DNA from: Diospyros lotus
Taxonomy: Eukaryota; Streptophyta; Magnoliopsida; Ericales; Ebenaceae
Direction: 5' to 3'
Assembly (NCBI RefSeq): GCF_014633365.1
Contig: NC_068339.1
Location: forward strand, 28,343,316 to 28,407,315
Length of the DNA stretch: 64,000 bases
Below the pieces are notes generated by a model, which saw only the letters and a list, made by a program, of their open reading frames with translations, did no database searches and was not told the origin of the DNA. Of the stretch, positions 46,516-57,569 are shown in pieces. The number at the start of each line of letters is the position of its first letter. Within the stretch, counting starts at the first letter, position 1. Both the position numbers and the translations under genes were made by a program.

Positions 46516-48150
46516 TTTAGTGCATATATCATGAACAGTAATTGAACTATTAAGTGAATTTTTAAATTGGGTTGACTTTTAATTATTTTAATAAATATTT
46601 AATATTAAATAAGATATATAAAGTATTAAGACTGACGATCGAGAATGATAATAAAAAAATATAAATAAGAAATTGTTGTTCGTTTTGTATTTGTATTTCT
46701 ATATTTATTTATATTTTATATATGTATTTAAGGTATTTTGTTTAATTTTTGACGTGAATACTCAGATATTTAATATATTTTATTTTAATAAATTTATATT
46801 TATAATTTTAATAACTATATAGTAATTTAATAACAAAAAACAACATTGAAGTACGTTAAAGAATTTAGAATAAGGATCCAAGATGCATATGTATATGTAG
46901 GGTTGAAATTGTCATACGAACGTACATGGAGGATCTAGATTCCGGGTCAAGTAATTCCGAGGAGTGGGGCCAAAATTCTTCCGGGCGGGGCCCGTCATTC
47001 GTCGTCAGAAGGTCTAGAAAGCACTGTTTGGGAATCCAGCCGACCTTTCGGCACCATTTGACACGTCCATCATCGTCATCCAACCTTCTAGAAGTGTATA
47101 ATAATATTACCGACAAATTTCCTTCCTTCCTTCTTTTCTGTTATACATACGTAAGAAGGGTTATAGAAAAGGTCAATATCACTATTAAATGTCATCAATT
47201 TTGTGAGTTTAAAATAGGTACGTTATTATGTAAAATGGGTTCGAAAATGTTCTTAAATTGGATGTAATGTAATGAAGAAAATTTGTAAGAAAGGAGAGAA
47301 AAAATTAAAGAAATTTTAGTATAATTGTTGAATATGATATGATGTGAGATATAATTATAATTGTTGAATATATGTAGAATAATTATAAATAAAAATACTT
47401 TCAAATTTAAATCTTATATAATCGATCTAATATATATTTAAACTTTTAGGGGGCAGAAGAAGTTTTTAAATTATTGAGAATGTTAGATTATGAATCTATA
47501 TTTTTATGTTTGGTATAATTTTTTTAAAATAAAATTTTAAAAAAAATAACATTTTTAAAATTTATTTTAATCAATTTTTTCACAAAAAGATTTTTAAGCG
47601 GTCGAGAATATTGGATTCCGAAAAATTTTTAATAAATAAAAAAATTAAAACACTATTTACCCTCTTATAATCTTATAGTCATTTCAGGATTATCTTCACC
47701 ATAGCTTCTCACACGTAATAACCCTCACAGTTTTATATGTATATGTATATATATATTATATATATATAATATATAAAAAATGATATTTTTTAACTTCTTA
47801 AAGAGGTTATGGATCCTAATATTTTATATACTAAAAGGAATTTATTATTTTTAAATAAAAAATTAAATAATTTTTAAGAAATTACATAGATTCTCATAAA
47901 TGAAGCATTTAAATCATAAGATTCTAAAAAATAATACTCGACATTTATGAGAATATTTAAATTTAATTAAATATAAAATTACATAAATCTTAAAAATAAA
48001 AAAATTTCAAAAATATTATTAAAAATCATGAATTCTATAAATTTAAAAACTTTTTTTGGTACCCCTCTGAGTGTTTGTTTGGTACGATTTAGGGTAGAGC
48101 CCATAACATAGCAATTAACAAAATTCATACCAAGTAACTCTAAAAAACTG
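46516..48150. other. AT-rich intergenic sequence with one G+C-richer patch
   Basis: 46920-47100 is clearly richer in G+C and open on both strands (83 and 113 codons), but I recognise neither protein. It contains TTCTAGAAG and GGTCTAGAAAG. 47440-48070 is extremely AT-rich with an inverted-repeat style (TTTATGTTTGGTATAATTTT near 47498 and GTTTGTTTGGTACGATTTAG near 48071), possibly a decayed MITE. A TA run lies at 47748-47775. No gene is called. Confidence 0.45.
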
Positions 48151-48157
48151 GATGTGA

Positions 48158-48195
48158 CCCCCCGGGGCGGGGCGGGGCGGGGCGGGGGGTGGTGG
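48158..48195 (+). repeat. (GGGGC)n tract, G-quadruplex candidate
   Basis: After CCCCCC come GGGGC repeats ending in GGGGGG then TGGTGGTGG, giving five or more G-runs of four within about 30 bp. It is isolated in AT-rich DNA about 1 kb upstream of the wax synthase start. Confidence 0.85.
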
Positions 48196-48199
48196 TGAA

Positions 48200-49189
48200 T
48201 CCATAATTTTGGCTGGAGCGGCAACAAATTATTGTCCTTTCCAAAAGCCGAATTAACTTAGCATAAGAGCCACTTGTTTTACGGGTCTTGGGATGCTAAC
48301 ATCTGTCAATATCTATTGGCCCAAAATATGAAAAAAAATCACATCTTCACAACACAAATATATAAAAAATATCATTTAAATCATACAACATTTACTATTT
48401 ATATGGTAATAAATCCCTTCAGAAGACATTTTCCCTTCCAATATATATATATATATATAATTATTTAAAAACCCTATTTTATGCCCCCCCAAAAAACCTA
48501 TACGGGCAAGGAGAGACGTCCGCGGCTAGAATGCAATTGGCTTCTGGACAGAGATCGTGGAGGAAAACTTACGCGATGTTTGTTTGCTGGTGGCGGTGTG
48601 AAGAGTGGTGGCTGTGTGGCATATAGACCGCCGTTTAAAGTCCAAAGTCTCGATTGAGTTTCTATTTTTGAATTTACTTGGAACGAAAGAAAAAGTCAAG
48701 AAACAATTCCATGGTATTGTTCTAATGAGACCGCTCAGATAATATTTTCTCTCCATGAAGTGTTTCTACATTGTCTGCTGCTTATATGAAAGTTTAGTTT
48801 AATAAGCTCTTAATTGTTTATTCTTTTTGAATAAAATATTTTGTTATAACCTCTGTTGATAACATCATAAGCTTTTGACTCGCTCACATTATGCAATAAA
48901 TTATGAGATGTCACAAAAAAAAAAAAAAATCAACCCTCTAGAGTTTCTATAAATTTAGCTTTAACATCCCCACAGGTACCAATTATTTTGATTTTTACAG
49001 TAAATAAATTTTATAGGATTCCATCCTGTAAGCCAGCCAAAAAGGAGGGGGCATATAGGTAGACCCACTCCATTAAAAGCCATCTTACATAACGCGGCTA
49101 CTAAGCTGCCCGCGCAGAGTTGACAGCGTCGTCGAAGGAAAATCGACTCAAAACCAGCTTTTTGCTGGCTGGAGATCGATCGGAGAGAA
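48200..49189 (+). promoter_or_regulatory. Upstream region of the wax synthase gene
   Basis: A TATA-like CTATAAATTTAG lies near 48949, about 240 bp before the ATG; it is the best promoter candidate. A G+C-richer patch at 48510-48620 is protein-like in places, but no family is recognised. A TA run is at 48436-48460. The leader just before the ATG (49140-49189) is purine-rich. Confidence 0.45.
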
Positions 49190-50960
49190 ATGGAGGGAGA
49201 GATTAGGAACGTCATAGCCGTCTGGTTCACGGTCTTGGCGTCTCTCTGCTACTGCCATGCCGCTGCGAAGTTCGTCGGCGGTAGCGGCGCCAGGCTCTGC
49301 GCTTTTGTACCAATCATCTGCCTCTTCTTGTACCTTCCGCTCGAACTCACCACCATCCATTTCGGATCCACCACCGCCTTCTTCATCTCCTGGCTCGCCA
49401 ACTTCAAGCTCCTCCTCTTCGCCTTCGGAAAGGGCCCCCTTTCGTCAGACCCGCCGGTCTCTCTCCGCCATTTCATCCTTCTCGCTTGCCTTCCCATCAA
49501 GCCCCAGCCCCAAAAGCCTCAAGGCAAAGAAATTACCACCAAAAGCTGTCACAAATCGCCTCTCGACTACGCCACCAAGATCGGGCTCTTGCTTGTTTTT
49601 GTACAGGTATATAGACACAAAGAGCTTGTTCATCCTGGGATCTTGCCGGCGCTTTACGGCTTCCACATCTATTTCACGCTCGAATTGCTGCTCGCCATGG
49701 CGGCGGCTGTGGTCCGGGCCCTGACTCACCTAGAGCTCGAGCCACAGTTCGACGAGCCCTTCCTTTCTACCTCGCTGCAAGACTTCTGGGGAAGGAGATG
49801 GAACCTTGTCGTCACAGGTGCGTTGAGATTATAAATAAGATTAAATTTGAATTATATTAATGGCAAATTCTTTATACACCTCTTAAATTGCATCTCTGCA
49901 ATGTTAAAATTTATGTCATCGTTCTCAAAAATTAGTTATGATACTGTCTTGATATCGTGATTAATTTTGAAAAATTAGAGACCCAATTGAGCGAATCTCA
50001 AGATTTAGAAAGTATTTAGGTTAAAAGGACTAAATTTTAAAGTACAAAAAATAGGTCAAATGACTAAAGTTTACACTTAGATTTAGTTTATCTTTATTAC
50101 TTTGATTTTTATTCCAAGAATGATTGTTAAGAGTGAAAAAGTAACGATGACTTGCCGGAATTGACGGAGGATAGATGGTTCTTTAGGCGGGTAGATTAAG
50201 AGGGCAAAATTATAATCTTCAAACCGCTGAACAGCCACCCCATTTTTGAATTTAAAATCATTACCCTTGTCTCTATTCAAAGTGTTCCAAATGAGTTATA
50301 TATATATATGATGTTATTAATTATATATAACGCATCTTTGGTAGAAGAAATTAAAGAGAATATGTGTTATTATGTTCTCTCTTTAATATCTCTTTTAATA
50401 AAAATATGATATACCGTTATACTCTTAACGATATATATTTTTCAATAAATAGCTCTTTAAACAGCCACATATACATCTTACTGGTTTATTGTTTTGGGTT
50501 TTGGTGTTTCTTTCTTCGGGCAACAGGCATCCTCCGTCCCAGCGTATACGATCCCGTCCGGTCGATATCCCGCCGAGTGGTGGGGCCAAAATGGGCGGCG
50601 CTCTCGGCAACTCTGGCGACGTTTTTGGTGTCTGGTCTGATGCACGAGCTGATCTTCTACTACGCCGGGAGGCGGAAGCCGACGCTGGAAGTGACCGCCT
50701 TCTTCCTCATCCACGGCGTCTGTCTGGCCGCCGAAATTAACATAAAGAAAGCTCTGAATGGCAAATTCAGGCTCCCTGAGATTGTTTCGCGGCCGTTGGT
50801 GATTTGCTTTGTCATGGTTACGGGTTTGTGGCTCTTTCTTCCGCCCATTTTACGGTTCGAAGCAGATGTCAGAGCTCAGAGAGAGACTGCGGCGTTTGTG
50901 GAGTTCATGATGCATGCTATCGGAGCGTCTGGATCCAAGTCTTACAATCAAACAAATTAA
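49190..50960 (+). CDS. Wax synthase-like (long-chain-alcohol O-fatty-acyltransferase family) membrane protein, 2 exons
   Basis: Exons are 49190-49817 and 50527-50960; the 709-bp intron is GT-AG and the joined frame (ACA-GGC-ATC) encodes 353 residues, normal for this plant family. It belongs to the MBOAT-like wax synthase group, which transfers an acyl chain from acyl-CoA to a long-chain alcohol or a sterol in the ER membrane. The family box FWGRRWN is at residues 199-205, ILRPSVYDP at 211-219, and the likely catalytic His is H249 in SGLMHELIFYY. Several hydrophobic helices are visible (about 8-25, 35-70, 133-172, 235-260, 265-285, 305-325). No stops or shifts. Whether it makes wax esters or sterol esters cannot be told from sequence. 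It is the only intact host gene in the window. Confidence 0.93.
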
Positions 50961-52010
50961 TTATTACTTAGCTTTATCATGCTTTGGTCTCTATCTAATC
51001 CAATTATATAGAACTAAAGCCGTATATATTTTGTTTTTGTTGACTTCAATCTTTAATCTTTGCTCTTCCTTTTTTGCTTTATTTTTTTCTCCGAACGAAA
51101 TATATGAGGTACTTAACACGATGGGTGAGCTACTCAATTGAGTCGAATCATTTGCACTTAGATGTTGGGGGGTTTACTATTAAGGAAAATGCTAGTCTAT
51201 TCACCTTTTAAACCAAAGAAACAGAAGGTATCGGGGGTAGTTGAAATTTGACCTTACAGAGACTCCACACTTTATTATCCTGACAATTGGATCACGCAAT
51301 CTTGCTTGCCCCCAGCATTGTATGGTACCAAATTGTTGGGAATAATAATGAAAGCTAGTTCCCAACTTTTTCTTTTTGAGTAAGTAAGAGGTCACCTGGC
51401 CCGTTCGAACAGTAATATTGCCCGATCAGTTCAGAAAGGTTGGAGATGGGGTCCATATATTTAATTAAAACATGGAGTTAATTAATAGGTACCTGGCTGT
51501 AGTAAATGTTAGATTTTTTATGGCGAGTGGCAGCTAAGCAGTAACATCACTGTGCTATTATCTGCTCTGTTTTTGTTTTTCAGGTCAATTCATTCCACTT
51601 CCCGCTGCTGCCCACCAAATTGATTGTCAAGCTTATTTCGTTTTCACTTGAAAAATAGCAGGGCAACGATATTGAGTCTTAAAACGACGTAATTGTCCTT
51701 TCTGTTAAAAATTAGTAGTATTAATATAAGGATATTTATGTTATTTTGGCCGACCCAATATGATTATTCGAAGTAGTAACTGCCAAATATTTGGCATGGA
51801 AGTGAACGACATAAATAGATAGGTGACTCAAAAGTTTTCATACGTCGTCAATAAAAACAAAAAGAAAATCATACGGTTCATCAACTTTTTCTTTGGACGG
51901 AATGAGAATCCAAATGTTGCTTTCTAGTAATTAATTAAAGAATAAATAGTGCATGTGTGATATAATCTCAGGTTTTGTACTTAACATTGAAGCAGCAAGG
52001 TGACAATGGT
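50961..52010. other. Downstream intergenic region of the wax synthase gene
   Basis: AT-rich. It includes the gene's 3' UTR, whose end is not defined. No further gene, repeat or element boundary is recognised. Confidence 0.5.
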
Positions 52011-52978
52011 TGTCCTAACTTGAGTGCCTCCAGTACTTGTTTTCAATTTTGAGCTTGTCCGACACTTGCTCGATTTGCAAAAGACGGACTCGATCCTCTA
52101 GTATTCAAGAATCATCTAGTATATCTTCTAATAATCAAGTTAGTCTTAATATCAAAGATAGAGAAAAATAACCATACTTAATAAATGATGTACATGTCTC
52201 TTGAAATTCGTATGCCGTGTGGATGGTCAAATATCAACTTACAACCCCGAAGACCATAAAAGTCTTTGGGGTCATCGAGAAAGTCCGAAGAAGGCTACTC
52301 TTCGAATCTCAAAATCCCCGAAGATACCTTTAGGCCCTCCGGTCATCATTCGAAGACTCAAAGACACAACTGCCTCACTTGGAGGGTCGATCCATATGTC
52401 TTCACCCCAGTATGCCACGTGTCCCAACCTTGCCTGTGGCCCAGCCCTCAACGCCTATAAATACTTTCTAGATTCGTACCCTCAAGATCTAGATCTAACA
52501 CCCGAAAACCCATACAACAAACCCAACTACCCAACTTTCCTAGACCACTCAAAGACCCATACAATAAACCCAACTACCCAACTTTCCTAGACCACCCAAA
52601 AACCTACATCATCACTTGCATACCATCTTCTGTATAATGGCAATACCTAACTTTGGCATTGGAAGGCCCGCGTGAGAGAAATCCCTGTGTGCCTTACTAT
52701 TTCTTTATCGTAAACCCCTGAAGACCTTAAGAACCCATTTGGAGACCCAAAGCTGGAGATCTTCTCAGACATTCCTAGTTCTCTCGAAACTGGAGACCCC
52801 TACAGAACCCTTCCAATGCTCAGATCAGTTCCCCTGAAGACCCCTTCAAGTCCAAAGCTATCCAAAGATACAATCTAGGGAAAAGTATTCCAAGGTATCA
52901 ACCCAGCTTTCCCGAACAATGAATTGAGCTAAGTTTCCTAGGACAAACAAATTTAATTGTTGTATTTTGACAATAACA
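52011..52978 (+). mobile_element. Tat-like solo LTR candidate
   Basis: Start TGTCCTAACTT (52011), end ...TTTTGACAATAACA (52978), the end style of the LTRs at 35106 and 39171. The flanks are ATGGT and ATGGG (4 of 5 match), suggestive of a target duplication. A TATA box lies at 52454-52463, and upstream are CCCCGAAGAC/TTCGAAGAC words (52248-52355). A 47-bp duplication and a GGCATTGGAAGG phrase (52657) follow. Confidence 0.55.
52509..52602. repeat. Tandem 2 x 47-bp repeat
   Basis: CCCATACAACAAACCCAACT begins the first copy (52509) and a one-base variant begins the second (52556); both continue through CCAACTTTCCTAGACCAC. It lies just downstream of the LTR TATA box. Confidence 0.9.
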
Positions 52979-53574
52979 ATGGGGGTTTAGTCCTAGATCG
53001 AGGCAAATCCAGTTATTTAGGTTGTGTCTCTTACTTTAGTTTAGACCCAAACCTCGATCTGAGTATTTAGTGATATGTGGAACCTCTGGAGAATTTGATG
53101 GAGGGCATTTTGTAAATTCACTTAGAGAAAAATTTTTCCCCATCACTTTAACACCATTCCTTGAGCTAAACTTCAAGGATCAAGTTAGAAAGTAGCTAAG
53201 GAGGTGACTTTTCATTCCCTGACTATTGGACACTCAATGTTTAATGCCAATCTCCATAACAACCATATGCCTACTACTAATAGGATGACTACTTTATTCG
53301 TGCCTTCTTGGGTATAGGGATTGACAATTGGAATGATGCCACATCACCTATCCAAATTCCCTTTTTTGTCAGGTCACATCCTCTCCATGCTCTTTGCCCA
53401 AAGGTTGCTATGCCTTTTGTTTGCATCTTCAATATTCTTGTTTCACCAATCTCAACCTATAGTCCTCGGTCAAACCCTTTTATTTCCCAATCTTTCCTTT
53501 TATTTTTAGTCTTTTAAGTAGGTATGCCCTCTTTTTCCAAGCAAGTAAACGTTGAAAGGATGAGCTCGAGTAAT
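52979..53574. other. Spacer between two LTRs
   Basis: No gene or element is recognised. Plus-strand frames at 53308-53517 are short and unlike known proteins. Confidence 0.5.
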
Positions 53575-53726
53575 TGATGTTTTGCATCTGATATAATTTT
53601 GATGATGAAAAACAATTGTATTTTGATGATGAAATAAAGTTATGAGATTTCAATGTTAAACAATTTTATGATTCAAAATATTCTTTTTCATGTTATCATT
53701 TATCGTTTCAGTTTTTTATAAAAAGA

Positions 53727-54105
53727 ATAGTCGACTATGTGTTTGTGTTCTGTTGACTATGTCTATGGATAGTCGACTATGTGGTTTAGTGCTGTCGACT
53801 ATGTCTGAAAATAGTCGACTATGCTGGTTTAATCTGTCGACTATTTAAGACTTCTGTCGACTATTTTTGCATCTGTCGACTATCATGTAAGGATAGTTGA
53901 CTATGGCTTTTCATCTGTCGACTATTTTTGTTCATAAAATTTAAAATCCTCTTCATATTTTTGCATCTATCGATTATGTTTATGTGTCTGTCGACTATGA
54001 AAAATTTGTGTTATAAGATAGTCGATTATGCCTTCTTGTCTGTCGACTATGTCTTGTTTTACTTGTAAAAATAGTCGACTATGCATTTTCTTCTGTCGAC
54101 TATAT
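53727..54105. repeat. Phased ATAGTCGACTAT / CTGTCGACTATG array
   Basis: Sixteen cores at 53731, 53753, 53773, 53795, 53815, 53837, 53857, 53876, 53897, 53918, 53970, 53991, 54022, 54043, 54075 and 54096. The first ten are 19-22 bp apart; the rest are 52, 21, 31, 21, 32 and 21. The palindrome ATAGTCGACTAT and the half-form CTGTCGACTAT alternate over much of the array. The 9-12 bp between words is unique each time. Confidence 0.92.
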
Positions 54106-54189
54106 CTTTTGCAGAAAGCTTCCAACGACTATTTTTCAAACTCCAACGGTCACAAACGGCTACATTTCTCTTTAATCTCTTGGGAAGCT

Positions 54190-54197
54190 TATAAATA
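54190..54197 (+). promoter_or_regulatory. TATA box of the copia-type LTR
   Basis: TATAAATA followed by CAAGTCATGGATGATC, as in the LTR at 31046. It lies 94 bp after the last array core. Confidence 0.8.
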
Positions 54198-54896
54198 CAA
54201 GTCATGGATGATCAAGAGAAGGCTAATGGACGGGAATGAAATTATTTGAGCTTACTGTTATTCTCATTTGTATTTAAAATCGTCTGTGCTTTAATTTTTT
54301 CTCTTCAAGGCTTTGATCTTCACTTGTAATTATTTACTTCAAGCCTTGTATCATTTTTGAGAGACATTATAACTAAGAGATTCATCTCTTAGATTCTCTC
54401 CAATTGTACACTTCTTGTATTTCCTAGCTTGTGTAGCTAGAGGGCCTACTTGGTTTAAGTAGGAGGTTGTATTTCCTAGCTTGTGTAGCTAAAGGGCATA
54501 CTTGTGTAAGTATGAGGTTTTAGTGAATTGGTTCAAAATCCTTAGTGGGAGTTAAGGTAGTGGATTAGGCTTGGTTTAAGCCGAACCTCTATAAATTCTT
54601 TGTGTCATTTATCCTTCCTGCTTTTACATTCATTGAGCTTTATATTTGTCAGTTCATATGTTTAATGTTTTAAATCACTGAAACCTCAATTGGGTCAAAA
54701 AGATTTCGAGTCCTATCAAGATTTTTTAAAATATCCAATTCACCCCCCTCTTAGTGTGTGCCATAGCACCTCCGATTCTAACAGTGGGGTGAGCCCGAGT
54801 TTGTACTCGAGCTCTAACAGTTGTAATGCCCCCAAGTAGGTCCCATATTAGGTTATCAAGTGAGGGGTAATAATGACGTTTGGGCTATCTCACAAT

Positions 54897-56560
54897 GTTG
54901 TTATTAGTGATGTGTGTCATAATGCCATCTTGTAATAAATACATTTAATGTATCTTTGTATAGATTTATAAAAGGCAAGTCTATCTTTATTCATAAAATC
55001 TCCAGTTTGATATATGAATGAGTCCTTAGATCTCCTGTGTGAGTCTTATTCTTAAAGTGTTAAGACTACGTGAAGAGATTCTTTGATGACAAGATTTCTT
55101 AAATGATTCATGATCCTTAGATTAATTGGATGGAGACTCTAATTAGTTAAGTATGGGTTGGCACAAAGTTTACTACCTTAATCAGTATGAGTTACTAATA
55201 GTTAAGGATGGTGAGTCACATATCTTATGATATGAAGATGTCTCTAGTAATCACGTGGGTTCTTGTTGGAGAACAACACACTGAATGTGACACTAACGAC
55301 TGACCACATGGCATTGTGGATAATGGTCATGTCCTGTAGTTGCGATAGTGTAGCTAATCCTTAGAATTGAACTGACACGATTGTTTTTTGTATTGGTGTG
55401 CGAGATTTTCTAATGCGTCAAACCATTTAATTGTAAGGTAGGGACGTTCATCTAAGTGGTTCCATATTTCTAGTATATGGAGTCAGGTGTTAAGAGATAG
55501 GATTTGTCACCCTCATCATTATTGATGAGGTGAACGTCCTATATGGTCTATTGTTAGTGTAATAGGACAGCCCCTGGCCAAGGAAAATCGATTGTTCAAG
55601 AAAAGTGTTTCCTGAGGTGTCATCTAGTCATGCTGACAACATTTGACACATAGTTACTGAGTTTGTGAGTTTATCATTCCATGACTTTTTCTCGATCAGG
55701 ACGTTAGGTAGCAGAAGGATTATAGCACATGGTAATCGTCAATTTTAATAGGCTCACTTGAAGTTAAACTTCATTGTTTTCTATATTGTCTTAGATCCCT
55801 ATTAGGCATTTTTTAGTACCTCTTAGATCTTCATTGGGGTATGGAGAGATTCCTATGATGGGTCAAGGAGTATTGTCCAATGCCAAATGGGTTTTGGCAC
55901 TATCTATTTGCTTGCGGACAGTGAACTAAGATGTCACACACCATATAATGTTGCATCTAGTATTAGCATTGTACGACCATTATGTCTCAAATATATCATT
56001 AAGTGTTAATGAGGCAAGTAGTCGATTGCCTACAGTCGACTGGCAGACGGTTGGGAGTCAACTCTCAGAGCTGTCTCGACCCTCCTTAGTCCAATCCACA
56101 TGGCAGGGAATTGAAGGCAACCAAGCAAAGTAGAAATTGGACGTGGAGGAGAAAATTGTAGAGTTTTGCTTGGCCCTTTTCTTTGCTTCTTTGTTCTTTG
56201 TTTTTGTTTTCATCTTCCTCAGTTTCCAATTAATTCACAAAGTGTGAGTGTCACAAGTGGAGAGACACACAGGTGCTAGTGATTCAAAATCCTCAAGCTA
56301 GCACTAGAAGTAGTGCACGAAGCAGTATCGGATTACACACTAGGTGTGGACAGACTAGGCCCTCCACATAGTATGGAGGATTCGGTCTCAGTATAAAACA
56401 ATTTCTATACTCATCCTAACATCAAGCTTCAAGTATGCCTTTATTGTATTTCATGTGATGAGATAACATATTGCTTAAATATCAAAGTTGTGTATAGTGT
56501 GTGTATTTATAATTTTCATTGTGTATGCTTGATGCACATAAAATTTTTAATTTTACCCGC
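54897..56560 (+). mobile_element. Tork-like copia LTR, plus orientation
   Basis: Start TGTTATTAGTGATGTGTGTC. Its first 250 bp match, in reverse complement, the LTR that flanks the copia pol at the right end of the window (shared phrases AAAAGGCAAG, ATATGAATGAGTCCTTA). 55980-56090 has TCGA words but no clear phase. The end near 56560 is approximate. No PBS or gag follows, so it is solo or truncated. Confidence 0.6.
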
Positions 56561-56644
56561 ACCCCCATAAGTGAATTCCATTAGTTGTTGAGGAGAGTTT
56601 AGAGTTAGACTCAAATGCTCCCCTTTCCAAGGAGGTTACTCCCC

Positions 56645-57125
56645 TTATGTAGTGTTTGTTAACTAAGATATGAGCTGAAAAAAGTGAGATATGAAAAGCA
56701 TTCCAAATAAAAGTATGTTCTATTGTGTTTGTTAAAATTATCTGGCAACCTACTAAAAAGAGGTCATGTGACTTCTTATATGTCAAAAATCATATAAGAA
56801 ATCTCCCTACCCCCAGAAAAATTTATTCAGGATTTTATAGAAAAGAAGAAAAGAACCATATGCCCACTCTTCTCATTAAACCCTCATGCTTTTTGACAAT
56901 GAGAGGGATATTTTGGTAAAAAAATCCTTATCTCGGTGCTTATCATATGTATTTTAACAAACATATGGAAAGAAAAAGTGCACTTCTTAGTACATTCAAA
57001 AAAATTTAATAAACAATCTGATAGAAATCTTGGAATGCTTCTCATCCTTATCTTAACCATTCCATATATTAGTTTGGAAAGCATTTTAACCTTGTCTTGA
57101 TACTACCTTATCTTTCTCATTTTAA
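56645..57125. mobile_element. MITE-like sequence
   Basis: GTGTTTGTTAA occurs at 56651 and 56725, and inverted copies TTTTAACAAACAT (56952) and CATTTTAACGAATTC (57117) lie to the right. About 480 bp, non-coding. It resembles small hAT-type elements; exact ends and duplication are not resolved. Confidence 0.45.
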
Positions 57126-57378
57126 CGAATTCGACCTTAGTAAGGAAGCGACTAAGGAACTCATGGGTAGGTTCGAGCTTCCTAATGATGATTATACTTT
57201 CTCTCATCAAAAGGCTCGTTAAGCCCATAAGGCTCCTAAGGGCTCCTTGGTAGTTTGAGGATGCCTTAAACGTCGGTCTTCATCTTCCACTTCATCCTCT
57301 TATTGTTGAAGTCTTCTCCATCCTTGAGATGAATCCTTCTTAACTCGTTCCCAATGAATGGAGAATTGTTTTTGCCTA
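57126..57378 (+). pseudogene. Fragment of another Tat aORF (Transposase_28-like)
   Basis: With one single-base frame shift near 57257 the plus strand reads EDALNVGLHLPLHPLIVEVFSI (57259-57324; first 20 residues are the useful part) and then LVPNEWRIVFAYC, the same family block as exon 1 of the aORF at 12934. A stop interrupts it. It is cut on the right at about 57379 by an LTR. A fourth trace of this gene in the window. Confidence 0.6.
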
Positions 57379-57540
57379 TTGTTAGTGATGTGCCCTAATG
57401 TTAGAGCTAAATGACATCTAGTGTGTGTGTAATAAATACATATGATGTATCCTTGTATGTATTCACTGAAAGGCAAGGTTTTTTTTTTTTTATCATTCAT
57501 TACTCTATAGTTTGTTGTATGAATTAAAGAAAATCACTAG
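57379..57540 (+). mobile_element. Tork-like LTR 5' fragment
   Basis: TGTTAGTGATGTGCCC through AAAGGCAAGG matches the start of the LTR at 54897, then it breaks off before the reverse-oriented copy. This gives a head-to-tail clash of two LTRs of one family. Confidence 0.6.
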
Positions 57541-57569
57541 TATAACAGTATAGACAAAAATAAATTTTT

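Larger units (their letters stand above)
53575..54783 (+). mobile_element. Copia-type (SIRE-like) LTR with large phased TCGA array
   Basis: TGATGTTTTGCATCTGATAT...CCGATTCTAACA, 1209 bp. Its region from AACGACTATTTTTCAAA (54123) to the end aligns with 31741-32548 of the solo LTR. It has a TATA box and the CCAATTCACCCCCCTCTTAG block near the end. The flanks GTAAT and GTGGG do not match, and no coding follows, so it is a solo LTR with decayed duplication or a truncated end. Confidence 0.8.

Noticed and set aside
49249..49729. Long alternative frames inside wax synthase exon 1
   Set aside because: Shadows of the G+C-rich exon; only the frame from 49190 joins in frame to exon 2.
53727..54105. CRISPR-like array (conserved repeats, unique spacers)
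   Set aside because: The repeats are palindromic words of 9-13 bp with 9-12 bp spacers inside a plant LTR. Unit sizes, host and context do not fit CRISPR.
54784..54800. Primer binding site after the LTR at 53575
   Set aside because: GTGGGGTGAGCCCGAG resembles the tRNA-Met site only with a gap and several mismatches.
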